A stretch of DNA of 10,086 nt from Chloroflexota bacterium (GTDB taxonomy: Bacteria; Chloroflexota; Limnocylindria; Limnocylindrales; CSP1-4), in the NCBI GenBank assembly GCA_005880805.1, contig VBFZ01000008.1:11136-21221 (forward strand), written 5' to 3'. Every line of letters begins with the position of its first letter. The stretch's first letter is position 1. The notes beneath the pieces are model-generated. The model saw only the letters and a list, made by a program, of their open reading frames with translations, was not told the DNA's origin and did no database searches. Shown here one piece after another: positions 1 through 6,567 of this stretch. Position numbers and translations under genes: made by a program.

Positions 1-2
1 CG

Positions 3-422
3 GGCACCACGGGAGTGCGGGGCCAGGTCATCCACAGCGACGCGCGAGGCGTCGTCAGCGAGCTGGCCTTCGTGCGAGGCGGCTCGGTAGAGCCCCACTC
101 CAACCCGAACACGACATGGTTCATGGTCATCGAGGGAGGCGGCTGGGTCGCCGTCGGCGACGAGCGAGAACGCGTGTCCGCGGGCGAGGCGGTGCTGTGG
201 CCCGCCGGAGTGGCGCACGGCGCGTGGACCGACTACTCGGAGATGCGCGCGGTGGTCGTCGAGTTCGCGGGCGCCGACGACGCGCAGGTACGCGGGATCA
301 TCGAGGGCCGCGCTGCGCGGGCCGTCGCGCCAGCGCCACCGAAGGACCGTGGCGAAGGGGCGTTGAGCGCTCCGCGCGAGCTCGGGCGCGATCCGACGAA
401 AGCGGAGGGCGAGCCCTACTAG
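3..422 (+). CDS. Cupin-domain protein, 5' end probably cut by the window edge
   Basis: Small single-domain cupin (RmlC-like beta-barrel) protein; substrate and reaction cannot be told from sequence. Numbering from the GTG at 15, cupin motif 1 lies around residues 22-48 (GGSVEPHSNPNTTWF, then VIEGGGWVAVGD) and motif 2 around 58-70 (GEAVLWPAGVAHG). Of the usual metal ligands H28 and H68 are present. The second histidine of motif 1 is N30 and the usual glutamate is not in its normal place, so the metal site looks incomplete. Residues from about 90 to 135 are Ala/Pro/Arg-rich and probably disordered. The frame is open to the window edge (GTTG precedes the GTG) and no Shine-Dalgarno is visible before base 15, so the real start probably lies upstream. 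It ends at TAG 420-422 with no clear terminator and is separated from the ABC operon by its own promoter region. Family assignment is fairly safe; function is unknown. Confidence 0.75.
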   Translation, partial: GTTGVRGQVIHSDARGVVSELAFVRGGSVEPHSNPNTTWFMVIEGGGWVAVGDERERVSAGEAVLWPAGVAHGAWTDYSEMRAVVVEFAGADDAQVRGIIEGRAARAVAPAPPKDRGEGALSAPRELGRDPTKAEGEPY

Positions 423-466
423 CCCCGGCTCCGCGTCTCGTTCGGCCGCGCCATCTCAGCAAAGGT

Positions 467-495
467 TTGACGACGGCCGGCCCGTCCTCAATAAT
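467..495 (+). promoter_or_regulatory. Sigma-70-type promoter of the ABC/TetR operon
   Basis: TTGACG (467-472) and AATAAT (490-495) are each one mismatch from the -35 and -10 consensus and are separated by exactly 17 bp. It lies in the only extended AT-richer patch of the left half, directly before the ABC operon. Transcription would start near 501-503, giving a leader of only about 27 nt before the ATP-binding gene. The spacer contains GGCCGGCC and a 5-bp GC stem (472-476 with 482-486), probably incidental in this GC-rich DNA. Position and fit are seen directly; activity is inferred. Confidence 0.68.
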
Positions 496-512
496 TCAAC
501 AACTGATGAATT
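493..512 (+). promoter_or_regulatory. Palindromic operator, probable TetR-family repressor site
   Basis: AATTCAACAACTGATGAATT is a 20-bp inverted repeat in which 8 of 10 base pairs are symmetric about position 502.5; the half-sites are TTCAACAA and TTCATCAG. It overlaps the last bases of the -10 box and covers the predicted transcription start, so a bound repressor would block RNA polymerase. Size and geometry suit a TetR-family dimer, and such a regulator is the last gene of the operon this promoter drives, pointing to negative autoregulation. The palindrome is directly visible; which protein binds it is inferred. Confidence 0.62.
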
Positions 513-532
513 CACCCGAAACCGACGAATGA
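506..532 (+). other. Possible 8-residue leader ORF coupled to the ABC ATPase start
   Basis: ATG at 506 opens a frame encoding MNSPETDE and stops at TGA 530-532. That TGA overlaps the ATG of the ATP-binding gene (529-531) as ATGA. The predicted transcription start lies only a few bases before 506, so the mini-ORF would be almost leaderless. The ATPase start has no visible Shine-Dalgarno (the preceding bases are aattcacccgaaaccgacga). Translation of the mini-ORF could therefore deliver ribosomes to the ATPase start by termination-reinitiation. It is too short for coding statistics and may be fortuitous. Confidence 0.3.
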
Positions 533-1320
533 CTGCCGGAACTGACGTCGCCCCTGTCGTGGAGGCGCGCGAGCTGCGCAAGGTCTTCGGACCGATCGCC
601 GCCGTCGACGGGATCTCGCTGGACTTCACCCCAGGACGCATCTACGGGCTGCTCGGCCCGAACGGATCGGGCAAGACCACCCTGATTCGCCTGCTCGTCG
701 GCCTCGCGCGACCGACGTCCGGCACGGCTCGGGTCCTGGGCACCGAGATGCCGGAGCGGCAGGTGCTCGGCCGGATCGGCTACATGACGCAGGCCGACGG
801 CATCTACGCCGATCTGTCGGTCGTCGAGAACGCCCGCTTCTTCGCGTCCATGTACGGCGTCAGGGATCGGACGGCGATCGAGGAGGCCCTCGACCTTGTC
901 GATCTCGGGGGACGTCACAGCACGCCCGTGGAGGAGCTCTCGGGCGGGATGCGGCGCCGGCTGTCGCTGGCCTGCGCCCTGGTCCATCGACCCCGGCTGC
1001 TGTTCCTCGACGAACCCACCGTTGGCGTGGACCCTGCCCTGCGCGTCGTGTTCTGGGAGCATTTCCGGCGGCTTGCGGCGGATGGCGCAACGATCGTCGT
1101 CTCAAGCCACGTCATGGACGAAGCCGATCGCTGCGACGAGCTGCTGCTGATCCTGAACGGCCGCGTCCTCGCCCGGGGTAGCGGCGCCCAGATCCGCGAG
1201 ACGGCCGGAACGCACGACCTGGAAGGTGCCTTCCTCCGGTTGGCCGGCCGCGCGGCTCCGGCGGCCGAGGCCCCGCCAAGGGAAGCCCCGCCGAACGACC
1301 GCGAGGGGGCGGCCTCGTGA
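529..1320 (+). CDS. ABC transporter ATP-binding protein (efflux type)
   Basis: Cytoplasmic ATPase subunit of an ABC-2 type exporter, 263 aa, that powers the membrane protein encoded next. All nucleotide-binding motifs are present in order: Walker A GPNGSGKT (43-50), Q-loop Q88 (YMTQ), signature LSGGMRRR (137-144), Walker B LLFLDEPT (157-164), D-loop GVDP (166-169) and switch histidine H194 (SSHVMDEAD). One complete domain is followed by an Ala/Pro-rich tail (about 240-263) without recognised function. It resembles the drug, antibiotic or polysaccharide exporter ATPases of the DrrA/NodI/YbhF type; the substrate cannot be predicted. The ATG at 529 is chosen because VEARELRKVFG at residues 11-21 is the usual first strand of the domain. 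The stop overlaps the permease GTG by 4 bp (GTGA), so translational coupling is likely. Regulation is presumably by the TetR-type repressor two genes downstream. Confidence 0.95.
   Translation: MTAGTDVAPVVEARELRKVFGPIAAVDGISLDFTPGRIYGLLGPNGSGKTTLIRLLVGLARPTSGTARVLGTEMPERQVLGRIGYMTQADGIYADLSVVENARFFASMYGVRDRTAIEEALDLVDLGGRHSTPVEELSGGMRRRLSLACALVHRPRLLFLDEPTVGVDPALRVVFWEHFRRLAADGATIVVSSHVMDEADRCDELLLILNGRVLARGSGAQIRETAGTHDLEGAFLRLAGRAAPAAEAPPREAPPNDREGAAS
1303..1309 (+). promoter_or_regulatory. Ribosome binding site of the ABC permease
   Basis: GAGGGGG lies 7 nt before the GTG at 1317, inside the end of the ATPase gene. It is one of the few good Shine-Dalgarno sequences in the window and supports the overlapping GTG as the permease start. 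Confidence 0.6.
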
Positions 1321-2462
1321 ACGTGCGCCGGGTAGCCGCCATCGCGCGCCGAATCGCCAATGGCTTCAAGCGAGACCACCGGTCGCTCGGGCTGCTGTTC
1401 GGCGCGCCGGTTCTCGTCCTCCTGCTCCTCGGCTGGGTGATCCGCGGCCAGTCGTCGCCAGCCACCCGGATTGCCGTGGTCAACGAGGCGGGTCCGCTGG
1501 GCGCCGTGATCGTCACGCGGATCGTGGACGCGGCGCGGACCGGAGGGCTCCAGGTCGTCGACATCGGAGCGTCGGTCGATTCCGCCAGAGCTGCACTGGC
1601 GGACGACCGGATCGATGTCGCACTGACCGTGGAACCGCCCGGCACTCCCGGTTCCACTGGCGGACCGGTCATCGAGCTGATGACGCCCGGCGTGATCTCC
1701 ACCGACGACTCGCTCCACGTCGCCGCCGTCCAGCGGGCGCTTGCCGATGCCGTGGCCGGGACGGGCGCCCCGGCCGTCGTCCACCGCGTCCTGTACGGCT
1801 CCCCGGACCCGGACGTCCTCGATTCGTTCGCGCCTGCGCTCATCGGCTTCTTCGGCTTCTTCTTCGTGTTCGTGCTGACGGGTGTGAGCTTCCTGCGCGA
1901 GCGCGTGGGCGGCACGCTCGAGCGGCTGCTGGCGACGCCGGTTCGGCGCTCCGAGATCGTGGCCGGCTACAGCCTGGGGTTCGGCCTGTTCGCGACACTC
2001 CAGGTGGTGGTCATCCTGATGGTGGCGTTCGGGAGCCTGCGCGTGCCGGCCATCGGCCCGCTTCCCGAGTTCAGCGCCGGCCTGGGGATCGCCAACGCGG
2101 GCAGCCCGGCGCTCACGTTCCTGATCGTGTTCCTGCTCGCGATCGGCGCGGTCAACCTGGGCATCCTGCTTTCGACCTTCGCGCGCACCGAGCTGCAGGT
2201 CATCCAGTTCATTCCGATCGTGATCGTGCCGCAGGCGCTGCTCGGCGGTGTGTTCTGGTCGATCAGCTCGCTGCCGGACCCGCTGCAGCCGATTGCGCGC
2301 GTCCTGCCGCTGACCTACGCGATCGACGGACTGCGCAACGTGCTCATCCGCGGTGAGGGGCTCGCCTCGCAGACCCTGCAGGTCGATCTGCTCGTCCTCC
2401 TGCTCGTCGCAGTCGTGCTCATCGTCCTTGGGGCGGCGACGATCCGGCGCGAGGTGGCGTGA
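1317..2462 (+). CDS. ABC-2 type transporter permease
   Basis: Integral membrane subunit of the exporter, 381 aa, partner of the preceding ATPase. Hydrophobicity suggests six membrane segments: about 24-42, 172-193, 217-239, 264-288, 294-313 and 356-375. A large domain (about 44-170) between the first two is probably extracytoplasmic, the topology of the ABC2_membrane_3/YhgE-type permeases. After the second segment comes the hallmark RERVGGTLERLLATPVRRSE (194-213), the region that contacts the ATPase in this family. LPLTYAIDGLR (330-340) is the usual conserved stretch before the last helix. The GTG start overlaps the ATPase stop, and its TGA overlaps the GTG of the TetR gene, so the three are one operon. 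With one ATPase and one permease gene the transporter probably works as two copies of each. Export of a toxic compound is inferred from the regulator; the substrate is unknown. Confidence 0.93.
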   Translation: MNVRRVAAIARRIANGFKRDHRSLGLLFGAPVLVLLLLGWVIRGQSSPATRIAVVNEAGPLGAVIVTRIVDAARTGGLQVVDIGASVDSARAALADDRIDVALTVEPPGTPGSTGGPVIELMTPGVISTDDSLHVAAVQRALADAVAGTGAPAVVHRVLYGSPDPDVLDSFAPALIGFFGFFFVFVLTGVSFLRERVGGTLERLLATPVRRSEIVAGYSLGFGLFATLQVVVILMVAFGSLRVPAIGPLPEFSAGLGIANAGSPALTFLIVFLLAIGAVNLGILLSTFARTELQVIQFIPIVIVPQALLGGVFWSISSLPDPLQPIARVLPLTYAIDGLRNVLIRGEGLASQTLQVDLLVLLLVAVVLIVLGAATIRREVA

Positions 2463-3049
2463 CCGCTCGGAGAGGCCGGCCACCTGGAGGGAGTCAAACC
2501 CGATCTCGCATCCTCGCCAGCGCCAGGCGGCTGTTCGGGGAGCGCGGCTTCGAAGGCGCCAGCGTTCGCGCGATCGCGGCGGAAGCCCGCGTGGACCCGG
2601 CGTTGATCCACCATTACTTCGGAACGAAGCACGCGCTCTACCTGGCCGCGACCGAGCTGCCCTTCGACCCGCGCGCACCGCAGCGCCTGCTCGAGCCCGG
2701 GATCGAGGGGCTCGGCGAGCGGCTGGTCGGCTTCGCGCTCGACATCTGGGATCGCCCGGATTTCGCTCCTGTCATCGCCGGGATCGTGCGATCGGCCGCC
2801 GCAGACCCCGCCGCGGCCGCGCAACTGCGGGAGATCGTCATTCGCCAGGTCCTGACGCCTCTTGCTGCGGCCCTCGGGCGGCCGGACGCGGAGCTGCGGG
2901 CGACCCTGGCTGGCTCGCAGATGATCGGGCTCGCCTTCGCCAGGCTGATCGTCCGCGTCGAGCCGCTGGCCTCCGCGGAGCGGGAACGGATCGTCCGGGC
3001 CGTCGGCCCAACGATCCAGCGTTACTTGACGGGCGACCTCGACGACTGA
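2459..3049 (+). CDS. TetR/AcrR-family transcriptional regulator
   Basis: DNA-binding repressor of 196 aa, normal length for the family. Residues about 13-60 form the N-terminal helix-turn-helix domain: SRILASARRLFGERGFEGAS, then VRAIAAEARVDPALIHHYFG containing the recognition helix, then the conserved TKHALY. The rest is an alpha-helical ligand-binding and dimerisation domain, whose sequence does not identify a ligand. The GTG start overlaps the permease stop (GTGA); a GAGG lies only 4 nt before it, so translation probably relies on coupling. As third gene of the efflux operon it most likely represses that operon by binding the palindrome at 493-512 and is released by a transported compound. 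Its last 28 bases overlap the 3' end of the opposite-strand NUDIX gene. Family assignment is certain; target and ligand are inferred. Confidence 0.94.
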   Translation: MTARRGRPPGGSQTRSRILASARRLFGERGFEGASVRAIAAEARVDPALIHHYFGTKHALYLAATELPFDPRAPQRLLEPGIEGLGERLVGFALDIWDRPDFAPVIAGIVRSAAADPAAAAQLREIVIRQVLTPLAAALGRPDAELRATLAGSQMIGLAFARLIVRVEPLASAERERIVRAVGPTIQRYLTGDLDD

Positions 3050-3729
3050 CCCGGTCCCGGACTGGCCGCCGAAGCAGGGCTTCCGGGCGCGGCCTGGTTT
3101 GCCGCAAGGGCCGCGCCGAGCTGGCCGAGGATCCGTGCCGTGGCTCCCCAGATGAGCAGATCCTCCACCGGATAGGCGCCGTAGCGGATCGGCCAGTCGC
3201 GCATCGTTCGTTCCACGATCCTGATCTCCGCGCCGGGGAGGAACGCGCTCAGCGGCGCCTCGATGATCCGCGCGACCTCTGCCTCCGCCGGGTAGAGAGC
3301 CGGATGGCGGTGGGCGACTGCCAGGACCGGCGTGATTCGAAAGCCGCTGACGGGGATCCACACCTGGTCCAGCCGGCCGATTACCCGCAGGCCGGCTGCC
3401 TCGGGGTCCAGGCCGATCTCTTCGGCCGCCTCCCGCAGCGCGGTGGCCGCGGCGTCCGCGTCACCGGGTTCCGCTGCACCACCGGCGAAGCTCACCTCGC
3501 CTCCGTGGTGGCGGCCGCCGACGACCCGTTCGGTCAGGACGACGCGAGCCTCACCCTCGGGGCCCGGGACGATGAGCACGAGCACGGCCGCCGCTCGAGC
3601 CGGCACGTCCGGGAACGAGCTCGCGGGTCGCGGGCGGCCGTCGGCCAGCACGGGCATCAACTCCGGCGGGGCGGGCGGGAGACGCTCCGGCATGCGCTCG
3701 AGGCGGGCGACCGCGTCGCCGAATCTCAC
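3022..3729 (-). CDS. NUDIX hydrolase, CoA pyrophosphatase (NudL)-like
   Basis: Predicted 235-aa cytoplasmic NUDIX hydrolase. Known NudL-family members cleave CoA or its derivatives to 3',5'-ADP and 4'-phosphopantetheine. With the GTG at 3729 as residue 1, the family-specific stretch before the box is VVLTERVVGGRHHGGEVSFA (63-82). The NUDIX box spans about 83-107: GGAAEPGD, then ALREAAEEIGL with the metal-binding REAAEE intact. The spacing GGxxxPGDxD before REXXEE is typical of CoA-type enzymes; FPGG is here FAGG. The frame is open further upstream, but that part lies antisense-like inside the clpB end and does not look like protein. GTG 3729 leaves a 31-bp gap to clpB; ATG 3693 (12 residues later) is an alternative. 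Neither has a Shine-Dalgarno. It is probably the last gene of the lon-dnaJ-clpB transcript. The C-terminal 25 residues are Ala/Ser/Pro-rich and overlap the tetR tail. Substrate assignment is by family only. Confidence 0.85.
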   Translation of the reverse strand: MRFGDAVARLERMPERLPPAPPELMPVLADGRPRPASSFPDVPARAAAVLVLIVPGPEGEARVVLTERVVGGRHHGGEVSFAGGAAEPGDADAAATALREAAEEIGLDPEAAGLRVIGRLDQVWIPVSGFRITPVLAVAHRHPALYPAEAEVARIIEAPLSAFLPGAEIRIVERTMRDWPIRYGAYPVEDLLIWGATARILGQLGAALAANQAAPGSPASAASPGPGQSSRSPVK

Positions 3730-3743
3730 GCCGGCATGACCGC

Positions 3744-3760
3744 GCGCCGGTAACCGGCGC
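3744..3760 (-). other. Perfect GC hairpin between clpB and the NUDIX gene
   Basis: Reading the - strand, GCGCCGG-TTA-CCGGCGC forms a perfect 7-bp stem with a 3-nt loop immediately after the clpB TGA (3763-3761). It ends 14 nt before the NUDIX GTG. There is no U-tract, so it is not a standard intrinsic terminator. It could stabilise the 3' end of the upstream mRNA, cause partial termination or hinder ribosome access to the NUDIX start. Hairpins of this size also arise by chance in such GC-rich DNA. Confidence 0.45.
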
Positions 3761-6520
3761 TCAGTTGACCCGCTCGCTGCCGTTGCGCCGCCGAGGCCGT
3801 TCCTCGATGTCCGGCAGGTCGAGCGGCGACTTCTCCGGCGATCGGCTGCCCACGCCAACTGGTTGTCGGGGCGTGCTGCGTGCGTCGCGCCGGTCGCCTG
3901 CCTCGACCGCGACGGAGGACCGTTCGGTCGAGAAGACCAGCGTCCCACCGACCGGGTCCGCATCTGCTGCGACGGTGTCGCCGGGCCGGACCTGGCCCTG
4001 GAGGAGGGCTCGCGCGAAAGGGTTCTCGACCAGCCGCTGGATCGTCCGCTTGAGCGGTCGCGCGCCGAACGTCGGGTCGTGACCCTCCCGCGCGATCAGG
4101 GCGCGAGCGGCTGGCGTGAGCTCGAGCGTCAGCTCCTGGCTCGCGATCCTCAGCTGGAGGTCGGCCAACAGCAGGTCGACGATCGCCGCGAGGTCGGCGT
4201 CGGTCAGGCCGTGGAAGACGATCACCTCGTCCACGCGGTTCAGGAACTCCGGCCGGAACTGAAGCCGTAGCGCATCCATGACCCGTGCCTTCATCCCCTC
4301 GTAGTCCGATTCCGCCATCGAGCCGTCGCCCGCGAACCCCGCTGTGTACTGCGAGCCGACGTTGCTCGTCATGATCAGCACCGTGTTCTTGAAGTCGACG
4401 GTGCGGCCCTGCCCGTCGGTCAACCGTCCGTCGTCGAGGACCTGGAGCAGGACGTTGAACACGTCCGGGTGTGCCTTCTCGATCTCGTCCAGCAGCACGA
4501 CCTGGTACGGCCGTCGACGCACCGACTCGGTCAGCTGGCCCCCCTCCTCGTAGCCGACGTAGCCCGGCGGCGCGCCGACCAGGCGCGAGACCGAGAACTT
4601 CTCCATGTACTCGCTCATGTCGATGCGCACCATTGCCTGGTCGTCGTCGAAGAGGAACTCGGCGAGAGCCCGGGCCAGCTCCGTCTTCCCGACGCCCGTT
4701 GGTCCGAGGAACAGGAACGAACCGATCGGACGGCGCGGGTCCTTCAGGCCGGCGCGAGCGCGGCGGACCGCGTCGGAGACCGCCTGGATGGCCTCGTCCT
4801 GGCCGACCACCCGCTTGTGGAGGCGCTCTTCCATGTGGATCAGCTTCTCCGTTTCGCCCTCCATCAGGCGGGTGACCGGGACGCCGGTCCATGCCGAGAC
4901 GATCGTCGCGATGTCGTCGGCCGTGACCTCCTCCTTGAGCAGACTGCCCGGTCCCTGGAGTGTGGCAAGGGCGGCCTCTTTCTCCTTGAGCTGCACCTGC
5001 AGCTCCGGCAGTCGACCGTACTTCAGTTGCGCGGCGGTCTCGTAGTCGGCTTCACGCTCCGCCTGCTCGATCCGTACCTGGACCGATTCGAGCTCCGACT
5101 TGGTGGCGCGGATCGCGCCGATGGCGTCCTTTTCGGTCTGCCAGCGCTGCTTCATCGCGCCCAGCTCCTCACCGAGCTCCGCGAGGTCGCTTTCGAGCGC
5201 CGACAGGCGCGCCTTCGAGGCATCGTCCGTCTCCTTGCGCAGCGCCTCGCGCTCGATCTCCAGCTGGATCCGCCGACGCTCGAGCTCGTCCAGCTCGATC
5301 GGCATCGAGTCGATTTCCATGCGCAGGCGGGATGCGGCCTCGTCGACGAGGTCGATCGCCTTGTCGGGCAGGAAGCGCTCACTGATGTAGCGGTTGGAGA
5401 GCGTGGCGGCGGCAATGAGCGCGGAATCGGTGATTCGCACGCCGTGGTGGACTTCGTAACGCTCGCGGAGGCCACGCAGGATCGAGATCGTCTCCTCGAC
5501 CGTGGGCTGGTCGACGAGGACCGGCTGGAAGCGCCGCTCGAGGGCGGCGTCCTTCTCGATGTGCTTGCGATATTCGTCCAGCGTGGTTGCGCCGATGGTG
5601 TGCAGCTCACCGCGGGAGAGCATCGGCTTCAGCAGGTTGGACGCGTCCATCGCGCCCTCGGCGGCTCCGGCGCCGACGACCGTGTGCAGCTCGTCGATGA
5701 ACAGGACGACCTGGCCCTCGGAGTCCTTGATCTCCTTGAGGACGGCCTTGAGGCGCTCCTCGAACTCTCCGCGGTACTTGGCGCCGGCGATGATCGAGCC
5801 CAGGTCGAGTGCGACGACCCGCTTGTCCTTGAGGCCCTCGGGGACGTCCCCGCGGACGATGCGCTGTGCCAATCCCTCCGCGATCGCCGTCTTGCCGACG
5901 CCGGGCTCGCCGATCAGGACCGGGTTGTTCTTCGTTCGCCGACTCAGGACCTGGATGACGCGGCGGATCTCCTCGTCGCGCCCGATGACGGGGTCCAGCT
6001 TGCCGGCACGGGCCTCGGCGGTCAGGTCGCGACCGTACCGCTCGAGGGCCTGATAGGTGGATTCGGGTGTCTGGCTCGTGACCCGCTGGCCGCCACGAAC
6101 CGACGCGAGGGCCTGGAGGATTGCCTCCCGGCTCGCGCCGTTCCGGTCCAGGAGCGCCTGGCTTTCGCCGCCGACGTCGGCCACCCCGAGCAGCAGGTGC
6201 TCGGTCGAGACGTACTCGTCGTTGAGCCTGCGAGCCTCCTCCTCCGCGCGCTCGATGACGCGCTTCGCACGGGGATCGAGCGACAGCGAGCCGCCTTCGA
6301 TCTTCGCCCGGCGGCTGAGGATGCCGGCCAGCTCGGCGCGGAACGCGGGCAGGTCGACGCCGAGTCGCCGGAGCGTCTCGGCGGGCACGCCATCGTCGTC
6401 CTCGACGAGCGCCGACAGCAGATGCTCGGCGTCGAGGATCGGGCTCTGGAGCCTCTCGGCGAGCGCCTGGGCGGCAACGATCGCCTCCTGGGCGCGTTGG
6501 GTGAATCGGTCGAGTTTCAT
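3761..6520 (-). CDS. clpB: ATP-dependent chaperone/disaggregase ClpB
   Basis: Hexameric AAA+ disaggregase that threads aggregated proteins through its pore, working with DnaK/DnaJ/GrpE. It is 919 aa against about 855-860 for typical ClpB. Domains in order: Clp N-domain (1-145, two repeats); AAA-1 with Walker A GEPGVGKT (204-211), pore loop KYRG (248-251), Walker B VLFIDE (272-277) and ERRF arginine region (328-331); coiled-coil middle domain (about 400-525) that separates ClpB from ClpA/ClpX; AAA-2 with Walker A GPTGVGKT (606-613), pore loop GYVG (653-656), Walker B VVLLDE (674-679), RPEFLNRVDE (756-765) and sensor-2 GARPLKR (819-825). No ClpP-binding loop is evident, as expected for ClpB. 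The ATG gives the standard start MKLDRFTQRAQEAI; no good Shine-Dalgarno precedes it. Oddity: about 55 charged, Arg/Ser/Pro-rich residues (865-919) extend past the conserved end. It lies 47 bp downstream of dnaJ, consistent with a stress operon. Confidence 0.98.
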   Translation of the reverse strand: MKLDRFTQRAQEAIVAAQALAERLQSPILDAEHLLSALVEDDDGVPAETLRRLGVDLPAFRAELAGILSRRAKIEGGSLSLDPRAKRVIERAEEEARRLNDEYVSTEHLLLGVADVGGESQALLDRNGASREAILQALASVRGGQRVTSQTPESTYQALERYGRDLTAEARAGKLDPVIGRDEEIRRVIQVLSRRTKNNPVLIGEPGVGKTAIAEGLAQRIVRGDVPEGLKDKRVVALDLGSIIAGAKYRGEFEERLKAVLKEIKDSEGQVVLFIDELHTVVGAGAAEGAMDASNLLKPMLSRGELHTIGATTLDEYRKHIEKDAALERRFQPVLVDQPTVEETISILRGLRERYEVHHGVRITDSALIAAATLSNRYISERFLPDKAIDLVDEAASRLRMEIDSMPIELDELERRRIQLEIEREALRKETDDASKARLSALESDLAELGEELGAMKQRWQTEKDAIGAIRATKSELESVQVRIEQAEREADYETAAQLKYGRLPELQVQLKEKEAALATLQGPGSLLKEEVTADDIATIVSAWTGVPVTRLMEGETEKLIHMEERLHKRVVGQDEAIQAVSDAVRRARAGLKDPRRPIGSFLFLGPTGVGKTELARALAEFLFDDDQAMVRIDMSEYMEKFSVSRLVGAPPGYVGYEEGGQLTESVRRRPYQVVLLDEIEKAHPDVFNVLLQVLDDGRLTDGQGRTVDFKNTVLIMTSNVGSQYTAGFAGDGSMAESDYEGMKARVMDALRLQFRPEFLNRVDEVIVFHGLTDADLAAIVDLLLADLQLRIASQELTLELTPAARALIAREGHDPTFGARPLKRTIQRLVENPFARALLQGQVRPGDTVAADADPVGGTLVFSTERSSVAVEAGDRRDARSTPRQPVGVGSRSPEKSPLDLPDIEERPRRRNGSERVN

Positions 6521-6567
6521 TCAGGTGATCTCGTTTCTGGTTCGAATCGTGTGTTTCGTGCCTGCTT
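6521..6567 (-). other. AT-richer dnaJ-clpB intergenic gap
   Basis: This 47-bp gap is about 49% G+C, well below its surroundings. On the - strand it carries two GAAAC-containing repeats and a TTCGAA palindrome. I see no convincing -35/-10 pair, no CIRCE or HAIR heat-shock operator and no strong hairpin. It could host an internal clpB promoter of a type not recognisable by eye; equally it may be only a leader. Confidence 0.3.

Noticed and set aside
472..486. GC stem upstream of the ABC operon as a terminator for the cupin gene.
   Set aside because: The stem is only 5 bp, lies between -35 and -10 of a good promoter, and is not followed by a U-tract.
915..2678. A 587-codon open frame on the - strand opposite the ABC ATPase and permease.
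   Set aside because: Arg/Asp/Gln/His-rich low-complexity translation with no motif, lying opposite genes with complete family motifs.
3730..3963. N-terminal extension of the NUDIX frame up to an ATG at 3963.
   Set aside because: It overlaps the end of clpB in another frame, its translation is Arg/Ser/Thr-rich without similarity to the NUDIX family, and a GTG at 3729 fits the domain start and gene spacing better.
6538..6551. GGTTCGAATC resembles the T-loop of a tRNA, hinting at a tRNA or an attachment-site remnant.
   Set aside because: The flanking bases do not pair into a T-arm stem, and no acceptor, D-arm or anticodon arm surrounds it; no integrase or repeat partner is present.
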